Source: an uncultured Brachyspira sp.
Lineage (GTDB): Bacteria > Spirochaetota > Brachyspiria > Brachyspirales > Brachyspiraceae
NCBI RefSeq assembly: GCF_944393015.1
Contig: NZ_CALXYQ010000005.1
Span: forward strand, 50,226 to 114,225
Direction: 5' to 3'
DNA length: 64,000 nucleotides
A model generated the notes under the pieces. That model saw nothing but the letters and a program-made list of their open reading frames with translations, searched no databases and was not told the origin of the DNA. Made by a program: the position numbers and the translations under genes. Positions 1 through 9,225 of the stretch are shown here, in pieces. Each line of letters begins with the position of its first letter. Within the stretch, counting starts at the first letter, position 1.

Positions 1-453
1 GAAGTAAATTCTCTTACAGGAAAAACAGGTGATGATTTACATTATGCTATAGGACCAATATTAGCAAAAAGAGCATATTTAGGATTCACTTCTCATGGAC
101 ATACTGGAGAAGATGTTCCTCTATATACCTATTTACCTAATAATAAAAGAATTATAGGTCTTATAGATAATACTGATATAGCTAAAAATATTGCTAAAGC
201 TATGGGAATAAATTTAGATGAAGCTTCCAAAAAATTATTTATGAGTGAAGATGAAATAAAAAAAGCAGGTGCTGAGCTAACATCTGATGGTCAAATTCTT
301 ACTATACGTATGAAAGATAAAACTGCTCAAATGATGAAAAACAGAAATATAATTACTGTAGACGGAGAGAAAAAAACTTTAGAGGGAGTTGTAGTTTATA
401 ATGAGTCTAAATGGTATTTCCCTGCTGAGGTATTAGATATATTAAATAAGTAA
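1..453 (+). CDS. alkaline phosphatase, C-terminal part (5' end outside window)
   Basis: The open frame runs from base 1 to a TAA at 451-453 and gives about 150 residues without its own start. The stretch SHGHTGEDVPLYTYLP matches the C-terminal active-site region of PhoA-type alkaline phosphatases, where the His of the HTG motif binds a catalytic zinc ion. Such enzymes hydrolyse phosphate monoesters in the periplasm. The tail after it contains a lysine-rich segment and a last strand-like segment ending in DILNK. The first ATG in frame, at 202, lies inside the conserved domain and is not the gene start. A strong terminator follows at 474-510. The family call is fairly secure; the substrate and N-terminal export signal cannot be seen. 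Confidence 0.85.
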   Translation, partial: EVNSLTGKTGDDLHYAIGPILAKRAYLGFTSHGHTGEDVPLYTYLPNNKRIIGLIDNTDIAKNIAKAMGINLDEASKKLFMSEDEIKKAGAELTSDGQILTIRMKDKTAQMMKNRNIITVDGEKKTLEGVVVYNESKWYFPAEVLDILNK

Positions 454-473
454 TTTTATTTTTTATATTTATA

Positions 474-510
474 AGCGGAGCTGTTTTTTGCAGCTTCGCT
501 TTTTATTTTT
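474..510 (+). terminator. Rho-independent terminator of the phosphatase gene
   Basis: AGCGGAGCTG (474-483) pairs with CAGCTTCGCT (491-500) over ten positions with one G-U pair, around a 7-base loop. The T-rich run TTTTATTTTT follows directly. Confidence 0.85.
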
Positions 511-533
511 AACAATTTTTATTAAAAGGCATT

Positions 534-1075
534 CTAGTATATACTGAAATGATTTCATTTTGACGACCACTGCACATTATATAATTATTATCAACTTTTT
601 TGCCGCATAAAAAAGTTGCAAAAAACGCAATTACTAGAACTTTATATTAAAAATATATGTATTAAATGTATGGTATAACTATATTTATACTAAAAATGCA
701 GTTCTTTTGGTTCTTTTATACCAATAAAAGAACTGGGGTATGGGGCAAAGCCCCAGATATAAAAACAAAAATAAATTTATATTTTTGACAAACTGTATTT
801 GTTTAGGTATATACTGAAAATTTTTAAGTTTGTCAAAATTTGTTTTTATATTGTTATTATTTTCGGGGACTAGTCCCCAAACCCCTACTTCTCTTGCCGA
901 TTAGGCACCTACTCGGTGGTGACCCAAAGAAGCAAAAGGACTGCATTTTTGACACAAATCTTGGTTTTACCTTATTTTTCAAATAAAACTTAATAATATT
1001 TTATACTATTAATAAACAAAAATTACATTTACAAAAAAGTAAAAATTGACAAAATATAATTGTTTAAGTATTTAA
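534..1075. repeat. Repeat R2, two copies tail to tail
   Basis: This gap holds no gene. One R2 copy runs from about 534 to 817. It starts with a TAGTATATACTGAAA-type end, contains GC-rich hairpins and a block AAAATGCAGTTCTTTTGG followed by GGGGCAAAGCCCC, and ends in TTGACA (785-790), 17 bases, TATATA (808-813). A second, inverted and diverged copy follows. Its left end overlaps at about 808, and its complement contains a matching AAAATGCAGTCC block. It ends near 1045-1075 in another TTGACA-N17-TATTTA. Further copies lie near 7738, 9473, 46048 and 49629. Confidence 0.7.
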
Positions 1076-1114
1076 TTAAATAAATTATATATTTAAATAA
1101 TTTTAATTATCATA

Positions 1115-1180
1115 AATAAAAATTGCTCGCAAAATATCTATGTTAAATAAACTTAATAGATGCTAGCAATTTTTATTAAA
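1115..1180 (-). repeat. R4 hairpin, probable terminator of thiD
   Basis: AAAAATTGCT at about 1119 pairs with AGCAATTTTT at about 1164. An inner TCTA/TAGA pair flanks a loop containing TAAACTT. Related hairpins with the same GCTnnCAATTTTTAT end occur at 33668-33740 and 44254-44301. It lies 3' of the minus-strand thiD gene, and on that strand the stem ends in a U-rich run, so a terminator role is likely. The two other copies show it is a dispersed element. Confidence 0.6.
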
Positions 1181-1213
1181 AAAGCATTATATTGTACAAT
1201 ATACAATAAAAAA

Positions 1214-2023
1214 TTATATACTAAGATGTTTCCATGCCTCATAAAAATGATGAACAGGGCCATGACCTTTACCTACACTGTCAACTTTGGCAGCCTGTAA
1301 TGCATTGAATAAATACTGTTTTCCTAATTTTGAAGCCTCAAGAGGAGTTTTGCCATGTGCTATATAACTGCATATTGCTGCTGAAAGTGTGCATCCTGTA
1401 CCATGTGTATTTTTAGTATCTATTCTTAAAGCATCTAAAAACTCTTTGCTCTCTTTATTAATAAATAAATCCCTTGACAATTCGCCTTCTAAATGTCCGC
1501 CTTTAAGCATAACATTTTTTGCCCCCATATTGAGTATATCATTAGCGGCATCTATCATATCATCATCGGTTTTTATTTTTTTTGAAGTTAAATCCTCAGC
1601 TTCAGGTATATTCGGAGTTACAACAGTAGAAATAGGAAGTATATATTTTTTTAAGCTCTCTACAGCCTCTTCAAGAAGAAGTCTGTCTCCGCTCTTTGCC
1701 ACCATTACAGGATCAACTATTATAGGTATATTCTTAGCATTATTACTCAAAAAATCGGCAACTAATTTTATTATATCGCTATTAAAAAGCATTCCTATCT
1801 TTATAGCATCAGGTATAATATCATCAAATATGCATTCCAATTGCTCTTTTATAGCTTTTAATTCTATTTCATAACAGCTTCTTACACCTTGAGTATTCTG
1901 CACAGGTAATGCAGTAAGCACGCACATTCCATAACATCCCAAAGCAGAAAAAGTTTTCAAATCTGCCTGTATGCCGGCACCTCCGGAACCATCAAATCCT
2001 GCTATTGTTAAAGCCTTTACCAT
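1214..2023 (-). CDS. thiD: hydroxymethylpyrimidine/phosphomethylpyrimidine kinase
   Basis: The 269-residue cytoplasmic kinase phosphorylates HMP and HMP-phosphate to HMP-pyrophosphate for thiamine synthesis or salvage. The ribokinase-fold signatures are present: the N-terminal AGFDGSGGAGIQADLKTF glycine loop, the IVDPVMVAKSG segment, the TPNIPEAE segment, and HGTGCTLSAAI near residue 210, which carries the catalytic Asp/Gly anion-hole region. The ATG at 2023 is the start because AGGAG lies 9 bases before it; a TTG two codons earlier is too close to that site. No other thi gene is nearby, so it may serve HMP salvage. Length and motifs fit ThiD rather than pyridoxal kinase. Confidence 0.92.
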   Translation of the reverse strand: MVKALTIAGFDGSGGAGIQADLKTFSALGCYGMCVLTALPVQNTQGVRSCYEIELKAIKEQLECIFDDIIPDAIKIGMLFNSDIIKLVADFLSNNAKNIPIIVDPVMVAKSGDRLLLEEAVESLKKYILPISTVVTPNIPEAEDLTSKKIKTDDDMIDAANDILNMGAKNVMLKGGHLEGELSRDLFINKESKEFLDALRIDTKNTHGTGCTLSAAICSYIAHGKTPLEASKLGKQYLFNALQAAKVDSVGKGHGPVHHFYEAWKHLSI

Positions 2024-2058
2024 TATCAAAAACTCCTATAAATTATTATGAATTAAGA

Positions 2059-2766
2059 TTATTTTAATTTTTCTATATATTTATCATATATAAATTTACA
2101 TATTAATTTAGAATTAAATACTGATAAATCAACAAACTCTCCTATATATTCATTTCCTATTTTCTCAAGTATATTAATAGAAAAACTTATTTTATAAGAA
2201 CTAATTGACATAGAAGCATTTTTTATAACATGCCCTACTTCTAAACTAGCTTCCTCAGGAGGCATAATAAATTTTAAGCCTACAGGCGACATTTCTATTA
2301 TCATACCATGAAGAATCTGCCTTACACCATCATGTCTAAATACCAATTTAAAATTATCCAAATTGTTTATTACTATATGTTTTAGTTTTTTAGGCTTAAC
2401 TCCAGCCTTATCTATTAAAACATTAAATCTATTCAAAAAATCTTTTTCATTGAATGGCTTTAATAAAAATCCTGAAACCCCAATTCTCATCATCTTAGTG
2501 AAAAACTCTCTGGTAGGATCAGCAACATGAACTATAACATGAACTCCATGATATCTGTCATCTAAATAAATTTTTTCAAGTATACTCTCCATTTCAGTGT
2601 CATTTTCCTCAACCTCTATAATAGCAATAGAAAAAGGAAGTTTACCGAACATACTTAAAATGTTGTTTTTATCCTTCACAGCAACAACTTCATATCCTGC
2701 CGTAATAAGAATACTGATAAAACTGTCCCTTATTTGTAAAGATGAATCATAAACTAATACTCTCAT
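2059..2766 (-). CDS. response-regulator receiver protein with PilZ-like C-terminus
   Basis: This is a 235-residue cytoplasmic protein. Residues 1-120 have the receiver fold: VLVYDSS at the N-terminus, a hydrophobic strand FSIAIIEVE, and the conserved Lys of LLKPF at residue 103. The usual phospho-accepting Asp at the end of the third strand is Glu51 (AIIE), so normal phosphorylation is unlikely and the domain may mimic the phosphorylated state. Residues about 130-235 resemble a PilZ domain: an Arg pair near residue 144 and the segment IIEMSPVGLKF, close to the (D/N)xSxxG motif. PilZ domains often bind cyclic di-GMP, but both motifs are imperfect here. It lies 35 bases upstream of thiD on the same strand; no functional link is evident. 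Confidence 0.7.
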   Translation of the reverse strand: MRVLVYDSSLQIRDSFISILITAGYEVVAVKDKNNILSMFGKLPFSIAIIEVEENDTEMESILEKIYLDDRYHGVHVIVHVADPTREFFTKMMRIGVSGFLLKPFNEKDFLNRFNVLIDKAGVKPKKLKHIVINNLDNFKLVFRHDGVRQILHGMIIEMSPVGLKFIMPPEEASLEVGHVIKNASMSISSYKISFSINILEKIGNEYIGEFVDLSVFNSKLICKFIYDKYIEKLK

Positions 2767-3001
2767 AATATATACCTGAAAATTAATTATATTGTTTTTA
2801 CATTATATAATAGAAAAAATTAAAATCAATAATATATATAAACTTAATCATAAACTCTAATAAGTAAATAATTTTTATAATGTAGTTATTAATATATTAC
2901 ATTTAGTATATTATACATTTAATAAAAATATATTATTATATTTCATTAACAAAAATATAGTAAAAAGTTGTTTTTTTTTATTTATTATATATAATAAAGA
3001 G

Positions 3002-4429
3002 ATGAAAACATCGGGATATAATTTATTTCCGCCGCTTCTAGGGCATATAAAAAATTGGTATAGCCATATTGATAGGATTAAAAATATGGGATTTGAATGG
3101 GTGTATATTAATCCTATAACATATCCCGGATTCAGCGGAAGTCTGTACGCTACAAAATATTATTATCAATATAACCCTGCTTTTTTTACTAGTTTTGAAC
3201 AAGAAATTGCTGAAAAAGAGATTAAAGATTTCCTTGCCTATTGTAATAATAAAAATATAAAAGTAATGATAGATTTGGTTATTAATCATTCATCAAAAGA
3301 CTGTAATTTGACTAATGAACATTTTGAATGGTATAAAACTAAAGATGGAGCTTTACAATCTCCCGGAGCTTGGGATAATGGGAAATGGGTTGAATGGGGC
3401 GATTTAGCTATGTTCAATAACAAAAGAGATCCCAATGAAAAAGATGAGGAAGAAAACGCTGATAATAAAGATAATACTGAAGAAGAAAATAATCAGGATA
3501 TAATCAATAATGAAATATTAAATCCTATATGGTATTACTGGAATGATTTAATAAAACATAATCTTGATTTAGGATTCAGCGGATTCAGATGCGATGCTGC
3601 GTATAAAGTTCCTAAAGAATTATGGAAATATTTAATAGATAATGCTAAAAAAATAAATAATGAAGTTATATTTTTTGCTGAAAGTTTAGGCTGCTCTATG
3701 GAAGACACTAAAAAACTTATAAATGCAGGTTTTGATTATGTAGCCAGCAGTGCTAAATGGTGGGATTATGAAGGAGAATGGTTTATAGAACAATATGATT
3801 TAGCAAGAGAGAAATGCAAACAAATAGCATTCCCAAGTAATCATGACACTAGAAGACTTATCGAAGAATATGATGGAAATATTTGGAAAGTAAAACAAAC
3901 TTTCTTGTTTACAGCAATAGTATGCGATATGTGGATGATAACTTTAGGTGATGAGTTCGGATTCTTAAAAAGATGCAATGTTGTGGGCGGAAATGAAAAA
4001 GATTATGAAAATATAAATTATGATTTGAGTGAATACATAAAAGATATCACTAATTATATAAAAAACAATCCTATACTTGCTAATTGCGGTAAAATAGTTT
4101 CTATTGATATAGAAGAAAAAAAGAAACTAGAAAAATTAAAAAAAGAAACCGATACTCATTATGAATATCATGAGCATCATGAATATTATGAAGAGCAAGA
4201 AAGAAATTATAAAGAAAAAAAAGAAAAAGATCCTTTTAGAAAGTTTTATAAATATAGTTTAGATGAAAATGATAAGCTCTTAATTATAGTTAATATAACT
4301 TCTAAAACTAGACAATTAGATACAAAAGAATACGGAATAAAAGAAGATATATCATTTGAAAATAAAATAGAAAATATTACAGAAACTATTGATATATTAC
4401 CGTATCAATTAAAAATATTCGCTTTATAA
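3002..4429 (+). CDS. glycoside hydrolase family 13 (alpha-amylase superfamily) enzyme
   Basis: The protein has 475 residues. Conserved GH13 regions appear in order: region I IDLVINHSS (90-98), the nucleophile Asp198 in GFSGFRCDAAY, the acid/base Glu227 in FFAESLG, and His281-Asp282 in FPSNHDTRRL. The combination FRCDAAY plus AESLG and the following SSAKWWD segment resemble the catalytic core of GlgE-type maltosyltransferases (GH13_3). The usual extra N-terminal domain is missing, so the substrate is uncertain: starch, glycogen or maltose-1-phosphate are possible. There is no signal peptide, hence it is probably cytoplasmic. An acidic insertion lies at 145-168 and a His/Glu/Lys-rich insertion precedes the C-terminal beta domain. 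The histidine kinase gene starts 40 bases downstream. Confidence 0.78.
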   Translation: MKTSGYNLFPPLLGHIKNWYSHIDRIKNMGFEWVYINPITYPGFSGSLYATKYYYQYNPAFFTSFEQEIAEKEIKDFLAYCNNKNIKVMIDLVINHSSKDCNLTNEHFEWYKTKDGALQSPGAWDNGKWVEWGDLAMFNNKRDPNEKDEEENADNKDNTEEENNQDIINNEILNPIWYYWNDLIKHNLDLGFSGFRCDAAYKVPKELWKYLIDNAKKINNEVIFFAESLGCSMEDTKKLINAGFDYVASSAKWWDYEGEWFIEQYDLAREKCKQIAFPSNHDTRRLIEEYDGNIWKVKQTFLFTAIVCDMWMITLGDEFGFLKRCNVVGGNEKDYENINYDLSEYIKDITNYIKNNPILANCGKIVSIDIEEKKKLEKLKKETDTHYEYHEHHEYYEEQERNYKEKKEKDPFRKFYKYSLDENDKLLIIVNITSKTRQLDTKEYGIKEDISFENKIENITETIDILPYQLKIFAL

Positions 4430-4469
4430 GGAAAATGTATTTGGTATAAAATTATAGGAAGTTTATTTT

Positions 4470-6866
4470 ATGGAAGAGAGAAAATCTATAGACAGTTTTT
4501 TTTCAGATTTATCTATGGGACTGCTTTATGCTGAAAACACTAATGAAATAGATAGAGTTGTAGATTTATTCTTAGAAAAAACTTGTCAGTACTACGGTTT
4601 TGATTGCGGAGAAGTGTATTTTCCTAAAGGAGATTATCTTATACTTAGAGGCGTATATGGAATGGACAGATACTATGTATGTAAAGTTGATTTTCCAATA
4701 TCTGCCAATCATTGTAAAGATGTATTATATGAACAAAAAATTTATGTAGGTGAAAATATCAATCATACAAATATGGAAGTATTTTCAAATTATTCATCTA
4801 TGTTCGTACTTCCGATATTTTTCTATGCAAATCCTATTGGAGTTGTGGTTTTTAGAAACAGAGAAAATAAAATAGAATTCTACAACTCTATAATTGATGA
4901 AATAAAAAATGTTATAGGACACTTTGCTGTATATGCTAATAATGTACTTCAAAGTGTAACATATAAAGAAAGAGATAAACAGTTAAAGCTGCTTAGAGAA
5001 TTATATTTGAAATTAAGCGATGTTGATGATTTTGAAAATAATTTAAATCAATTAGCAAATGATATTGCAAATATTTTCACAGCTAATAAAGCATTTATAA
5101 GACTCAGAAGAGAAAATGGGGATTTATATACAAGATCAAGTTATGGATTTCCTGAGAATTTTGATTATTCAATATTCGAGAATGATGATTATATAAGTGA
5201 ATTTTGGGATAAAGGCGTATTCTTTATAAATAACGCGGCAAACAATAAATACTATGAAAGATTCAAAGGTGTTATAAATAGATCTGTACTATTCAATAGA
5301 ATACCTGTTAAAAATAATTGTATAGGCTATATAGTTGTTATAGATAAAATACCGGATGCTGTTAATCCTCTTGGAGATTTTGATTCAAATGATGTTAACT
5401 TATTTAATCCGCTTCTAGCTAATATAGCAAGTAGGATTTCAGAACATTATAACATTGTAGAATTAAGCAAAGCAAACGAAAAAAATATGAAACATATGTC
5501 TCGTTTGAATACATTATATGATATAAGCAATATTTTATTGGAACGCTCAAAAACAGAGGATATATTATTCCTACTTTTAACAATAGCTACAATAGGAGAT
5601 GTATTTGCTTTTAACAGAGCATTTGCTTTTCTTTATGATAAAGAATTCAATGTATTTAGAGGAAGAATGTGCGTTGCCCCTACTAATGCTCAGGAAGCTG
5701 CTATGATTTGGAGCAATATGCAAAAACTAGATAAATATGCCCTTAGAGAAAAATTAATGCTTTCTTTTGACAAAAGAAGCATGGAAGATTCTTGGGATTT
5801 AAATCAGAAATTTTTAAATACTGTTATACCAAATAATGAAAACTGTAAATTATTCTTTGATGTATTTAATAATAAGAACAGTATAAATATAACAAATACT
5901 GATAAGCCTGAAGTTGAACAAATAAAACAATATACTGATATATTCGGATACTGTCCTTTTGCTATAATACCTATAATGAATGCTACAAATTGTATAGGTA
6001 TGGTAGTAGTTGATAATTCTTATAATGGAAAGCCTATACCTGAAGACGATTTAGATTATTTAAAAATGTTCGGAAGGCAGGCTGCTGTAGCTTTAGAGTA
6101 TTCATATCTTTATAATGAAATAGAAAAAAATAACAATGCTTTAAAAGCTGCTGAAAAAAGTTTATTAGATTTAAAAAGTTTAGCTATTATAGGAGAGATG
6201 AGTTCTTCTATGGCACATAACCTTAGAAACTTCATAGTACCTATTGCAGGATTTGCTAATAGGCTTGTAAAGGTTAGTAAAGAAGAAAATATAAAAAACT
6301 ATGCTCAAATAATAGCTAATGAGGTTGAAAATTTAGAGAATTATTTGAGAAGAAATTTATCATTTGCAAAAAGTATTAATCTGGAAGTGGACAATATAAA
6401 AATAGACGATATGATTAAATATCTCACTATTTTATCAAATGAATATATCAAGAAAAGCGGAAAAAATATTAAATTCTATGCTGTAAAAATCACTAAAGAA
6501 GATGTTGTAAAATGGGATTATGATAGAATGAATGAAGTTATATTCAATCTCATAATCAATGCTATAGATGCTATAAACGAAGGCGATGAAGATTCAATTA
6601 TAAGTGTGATATTTGATGATAATGCATACAGAGAATCTATCATAGACATCATAGTAGAAAATACTAATTCATATATAGAACCTGAATTAGCTGAAAAAGT
6701 ATTTACTCCATTCTTTACGACAAAGAGTCATGGAGTTGGTATAGGGCTTGCTATTTCTAAGAGAATAGTGGAAGCACATGGCGGAAGTATGGTAATAAAA
6801 AGTGTTAATAGTCCGTCTAAAATAACAACTTTTTTTGTTTCCATACCTGTTAATTTAAATAATTAA
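4470..6866 (+). CDS. GAF-domain sensor histidine kinase
   Basis: This 798-residue protein has no clear membrane segment. Three GAF-like modules fill about residues 1-160, 165-330 and 345-550; the third ends in GRQAAVALEYSYLYNEIE, a typical GAF-to-helix transition. The dimerisation and phosphoacceptor helix has SSMAHNLRNFIVPIAGF near residue 585, with the probable phosphorylated His. The N box is NEVIFNLIINAIDAI, and FTPFFTTKSHGVGIGLAISK provides the F and G2 boxes. The expected G1 box (DxGxG) is replaced by VENTNSY, so ATP binding may be altered. It probably senses a small ligand or redox state in the cytoplasm. The next gene starts 38 bases later. No response regulator is adjacent on this strand. 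Confidence 0.85.
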   Translation: MEERKSIDSFFSDLSMGLLYAENTNEIDRVVDLFLEKTCQYYGFDCGEVYFPKGDYLILRGVYGMDRYYVCKVDFPISANHCKDVLYEQKIYVGENINHTNMEVFSNYSSMFVLPIFFYANPIGVVVFRNRENKIEFYNSIIDEIKNVIGHFAVYANNVLQSVTYKERDKQLKLLRELYLKLSDVDDFENNLNQLANDIANIFTANKAFIRLRRENGDLYTRSSYGFPENFDYSIFENDDYISEFWDKGVFFINNAANNKYYERFKGVINRSVLFNRIPVKNNCIGYIVVIDKIPDAVNPLGDFDSNDVNLFNPLLANIASRISEHYNIVELSKANEKNMKHMSRLNTLYDISNILLERSKTEDILFLLLTIATIGDVFAFNRAFAFLYDKEFNVFRGRMCVAPTNAQEAAMIWSNMQKLDKYALREKLMLSFDKRSMEDSWDLNQKFLNTVIPNNENCKLFFDVFNNKNSINITNTDKPEVEQIKQYTDIFGYCPFAIIPIMNATNCIGMVVVDNSYNGKPIPEDDLDYLKMFGRQAAVALEYSYLYNEIEKNNNALKAAEKSLLDLKSLAIIGEMSSSMAHNLRNFIVPIAGFANRLVKVSKEENIKNYAQIIANEVENLENYLRRNLSFAKSINLEVDNIKIDDMIKYLTILSNEYIKKSGKNIKFYAVKITKEDVVKWDYDRMNEVIFNLIINAIDAINEGDEDSIISVIFDDNAYRESIIDIIVENTNSYIEPELAEKVFTPFFTTKSHGVGIGLAISKRIVEAHGGSMVIKSVNSPSKITTFFVSIPVNLNN

Positions 6867-6883
6867 AAATCATTTTCCGATAA
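6856..6883 (+). promoter_or_regulatory. possible sigma-28-like promoter
   Basis: TAAATAAT (6856-6863), 12 bases, then TCCGATAA (6876-6883) resembles the flagellar sigma-28 consensus TAAAGTTT-N11-GCCGATAA. It lies 21 bases before the start of the unknown gene at 6905. One base of extra spacing and a C-poor -10 make it tentative. Confidence 0.35.
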
Positions 6884-6904
6884 TAATTCAGTGGAGATGA
6901 AAAT

Positions 6905-7708
6905 ATGGCTAAAATAAGTGAAGCTGCAAAAGCTGATTGCACTAGGATGCAAAATAAATATAAAAATTTGCTGGCAGGAATAGAATCAAAACTAGTAAAA
7001 GTAGAAAAAGATTTGCTTACTTTGGAAGATAGTTTTGAAATAGCTGCTAAAAAAATAGAAGCGGCTGTATTATATATTCAGGCATCTTCTTATATTGCAA
7101 CCACTTGTTATATAGCTATAGAATTCATAGATGTTCGTTCTGATAATCAGCTTAATGATGGAAGAAGATACATTAACAAGGCTATTATGCTTTTAGAAGA
7201 AGTGTTCGGAAACCATACAGATGATTCTCTCTCTTTAAACGAAGAAATACATGAATATTTCAAAGGAAAATTATCTGATGAATGGAAATATAAATTTATC
7301 TGCTCATTCGGATATGTTATAGACTATTTCAAATATTGTTACGGTGAGAATTCTAAATGGCTTCAAAATTTCATAGAAATAGAAGCTAGATTTGCTACTA
7401 TAGGCAAAAATATGATAGACTTCAAAACTTATATTAAAGAATTAAGTCCTGAATTGGAAGGATATAAATTTAGAGTAAAATTGATGGAGCTAGTAAAAAA
7501 ACTATTAGCTTCTGCCGCTGAACAATACAGAACTAAATATGAACTTCAAGATAAAAGATTAGATGATATGAAAATGGCTTTAAATATCATAGCTTCTCTA
7601 AGAAGAATACATGTATATTTAAATGAAAACGAAGAATCCGAAGAGAAAAAGAAAATGTATGATCTTTGGAAAAAGAAAATGGATGCCGACATCAAAAAAA
7701 TGAAATAA
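6905..7708 (+). CDS. unknown alpha-helical, partly coiled-coil protein
   Basis: I do not recognise a family. The 267 residues are rich in Lys, Glu and Leu and predict as long helices. The first 60 residues (KYKNLLAGIESKLVKVEKDL and on) and the last 70 show heptad-like spacing that suggests coiled coil. There is no signal peptide or membrane span, so it is probably cytoplasmic. The start is supported by GGAGATGAAAAT just upstream. It follows the GAF histidine kinase by 38 bases on the same strand and may be co-transcribed, or be transcribed from the sigma-28-like site between them. Confidence 0.6.
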   Translation: MAKISEAAKADCTRMQNKYKNLLAGIESKLVKVEKDLLTLEDSFEIAAKKIEAAVLYIQASSYIATTCYIAIEFIDVRSDNQLNDGRRYINKAIMLLEEVFGNHTDDSLSLNEEIHEYFKGKLSDEWKYKFICSFGYVIDYFKYCYGENSKWLQNFIEIEARFATIGKNMIDFKTYIKELSPELEGYKFRVKLMELVKKLLASAAEQYRTKYELQDKRLDDMKMALNIIASLRRIHVYLNENEESEEKKKMYDLWKKKMDADIKKMK

Positions 7709-7737
7709 TATACATACCTTTACAATTTTTTACTTTT

Positions 7738-8078
7738 TAGTATATACTGAAAATTTTTAACTTTGTCAACTAATAGACTTTATATAAATTTTATCTACTT
7801 TTTTGACGCACACGCTCTGCGGACTTCGTCAAAGTAGCTGCCACAGGCACGCTTCGCGAAAACGCAATTGCTAGAACTTTATATTAAAAACATGCCTATT
7901 AAATATAGGATATACCATAAAAATGCAGTCTTTCGCGAAGTGTATCCGAACCTGTTGAGGATATAGGTTCTCGCCGTAGGGTACTTCGTATGTGCAACAA
8001 AAGAACTGGGGGCAAAGCCCTGCAAATATTTTAAATTAAAAAAATTATTTTGACAAAATATAATTGTTTAGGTATAAT
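7738..8078 (+). repeat. Repeat R2 copy with promoter at its right end
   Basis: It starts with TAGTATATACTGAAAATT, contains the GC-rich hairpin segment GCACACGCTCTGCGGACTTC, the shared block TAGAACTTTATATTAAAAA, AAAATGCAGTCTTTCGCG and CAAAAGAACTGGGGGCAAAG, and ends with the promoter at 8050-8078. The copies near 534, 9473 and 46048 share the same order of blocks. The gap between the genes at 6905 and 8089 consists almost entirely of this element. Confidence 0.75.
8050..8078 (+). promoter_or_regulatory. consensus sigma-70 promoter at the end of R2
   Basis: TTGACA (8050-8055), a spacer of exactly 17 bases and TATAAT (8073-8078) form a perfect consensus promoter. The ATG of the downstream gene is at 8089, about 10 bases after the -10 box, so the transcript would have almost no leader. 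Confidence 0.8.
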
Positions 8079-8088
8079 AATAACACTT

Positions 8089-9162
8089 ATGAAAATAAAA
8101 ATTACTTTGATACTATCTCTTATATTTGTTGTTATTATATTAAAAATAGTAACTTTTTCTAAAAATTTTGTAGAAAATTATTATTCTAGATTAATATACA
8201 AAAATATTGCTGGTACTATAAACCGACTATCTTCAAATTTTAATTTCTCATTAGGCGAAATATTGCTTTTCTTATTTATAATAGCAGTTATAATTTTTAT
8301 TGTAATAGCTTTTAAAAAATCTTTTTTCAATGCCAATATAAAATCATTAGCAGATAAATCAAAAACAGCATTAAATTTTTTATATATACTAGCCTGCTCT
8401 ATGATTGTTATATATATAATATTTCTTTTAGTATGGGGATTAAATTACCATAGAGTACCTTTAATAGAAAATTATCCCCCAATAGAAATAAATAATGATG
8501 ATATATATTTATTAGCTGATACTCTTATAAAAAATATAAACAATCTAAAAGATGAAATGAAGTATAAAGAAGTTAATACCAATTATCAGGCTTTAAATAG
8601 AATGATAGAATCTGAATATAATAAAGTATTTGAGGATTTTGAGTTTTTAAATATGCATTACTCAAAAACAAAACCAATAATGATATCAAAATTGTTTTTA
8701 CATCTTCAAATAACAGGTATATATTCACCTTTTACTTCTGAGGCAAATGTAAACATACTCATTCCAAGCGTATCAATACCTTTTACAATAGGACATGAAA
8801 TGGCTCATCAAATAGGCATAGCTTATGAAGATGAGGCTAACTTTATATCGTATGTAGCCTGCTCTAAACATACAGATCCATTTGTAAGATATTCAGGTAA
8901 TTTTGAGGCACTTCTATATGTTTTGGGTGAATTAAAAAGAGATGAAAACTATGCTCATTTGATGTCAAATTTAAATAGCGATACAAAAGAAGATATAAAA
9001 AAATATTATGAGTTTTGGAATCAGTATACTGGAAATCTTTCAAAGGTAAGCCAAAAAGTTAATGATACGTATCTTAAAGCAAATAGCCAAGATGACGGAA
9101 TAAAAAGTTATTCGAGGGTTGTTAAGCTCTTAGTATTATACCACAATATTAACCCTCAATAA
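8089..9162 (+). CDS. DUF3810-type membrane zinc metallopeptidase
   Basis: The protein has 357 residues. Three N-terminal membrane spans are visible at about 5-22, 55-76 and 97-117. The following domain carries HEMAH at residues 236-240 (HExxH zinc-protease motif) in GHEMAHQIGIAYEDEANF, where a Glu of EDEAN is the likely third zinc ligand. This order of spans and motif matches DUF3810 proteins, membrane-anchored gluzincin-like enzymes of unknown substrate. I chose the ATG at 8089; the open frame extends upstream to a TTG at 8050, but that TTG is the -35 box of the R2 promoter. No ribosome-binding site precedes the ATG. Confidence 0.8.
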   Translation: MKIKITLILSLIFVVIILKIVTFSKNFVENYYSRLIYKNIAGTINRLSSNFNFSLGEILLFLFIIAVIIFIVIAFKKSFFNANIKSLADKSKTALNFLYILACSMIVIYIIFLLVWGLNYHRVPLIENYPPIEINNDDIYLLADTLIKNINNLKDEMKYKEVNTNYQALNRMIESEYNKVFEDFEFLNMHYSKTKPIMISKLFLHLQITGIYSPFTSEANVNILIPSVSIPFTIGHEMAHQIGIAYEDEANFISYVACSKHTDPFVRYSGNFEALLYVLGELKRDENYAHLMSNLNSDTKEDIKKYYEFWNQYTGNLSKVSQKVNDTYLKANSQDDGIKSYSRVVKLLVLYHNINPQ

Positions 9163-9225
9163 AATTTAAAGTTTTACGATAATAAAACTACATATATAAT
9201 TATAACTAACAAATAGGATATTTAC

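Noticed and set aside
8050..8088. TTG start 13 codons upstream of the DUF3810 gene
   Set aside because: That TTG is the -35 box of a consensus promoter and the extra residues come from the R2 repeat.
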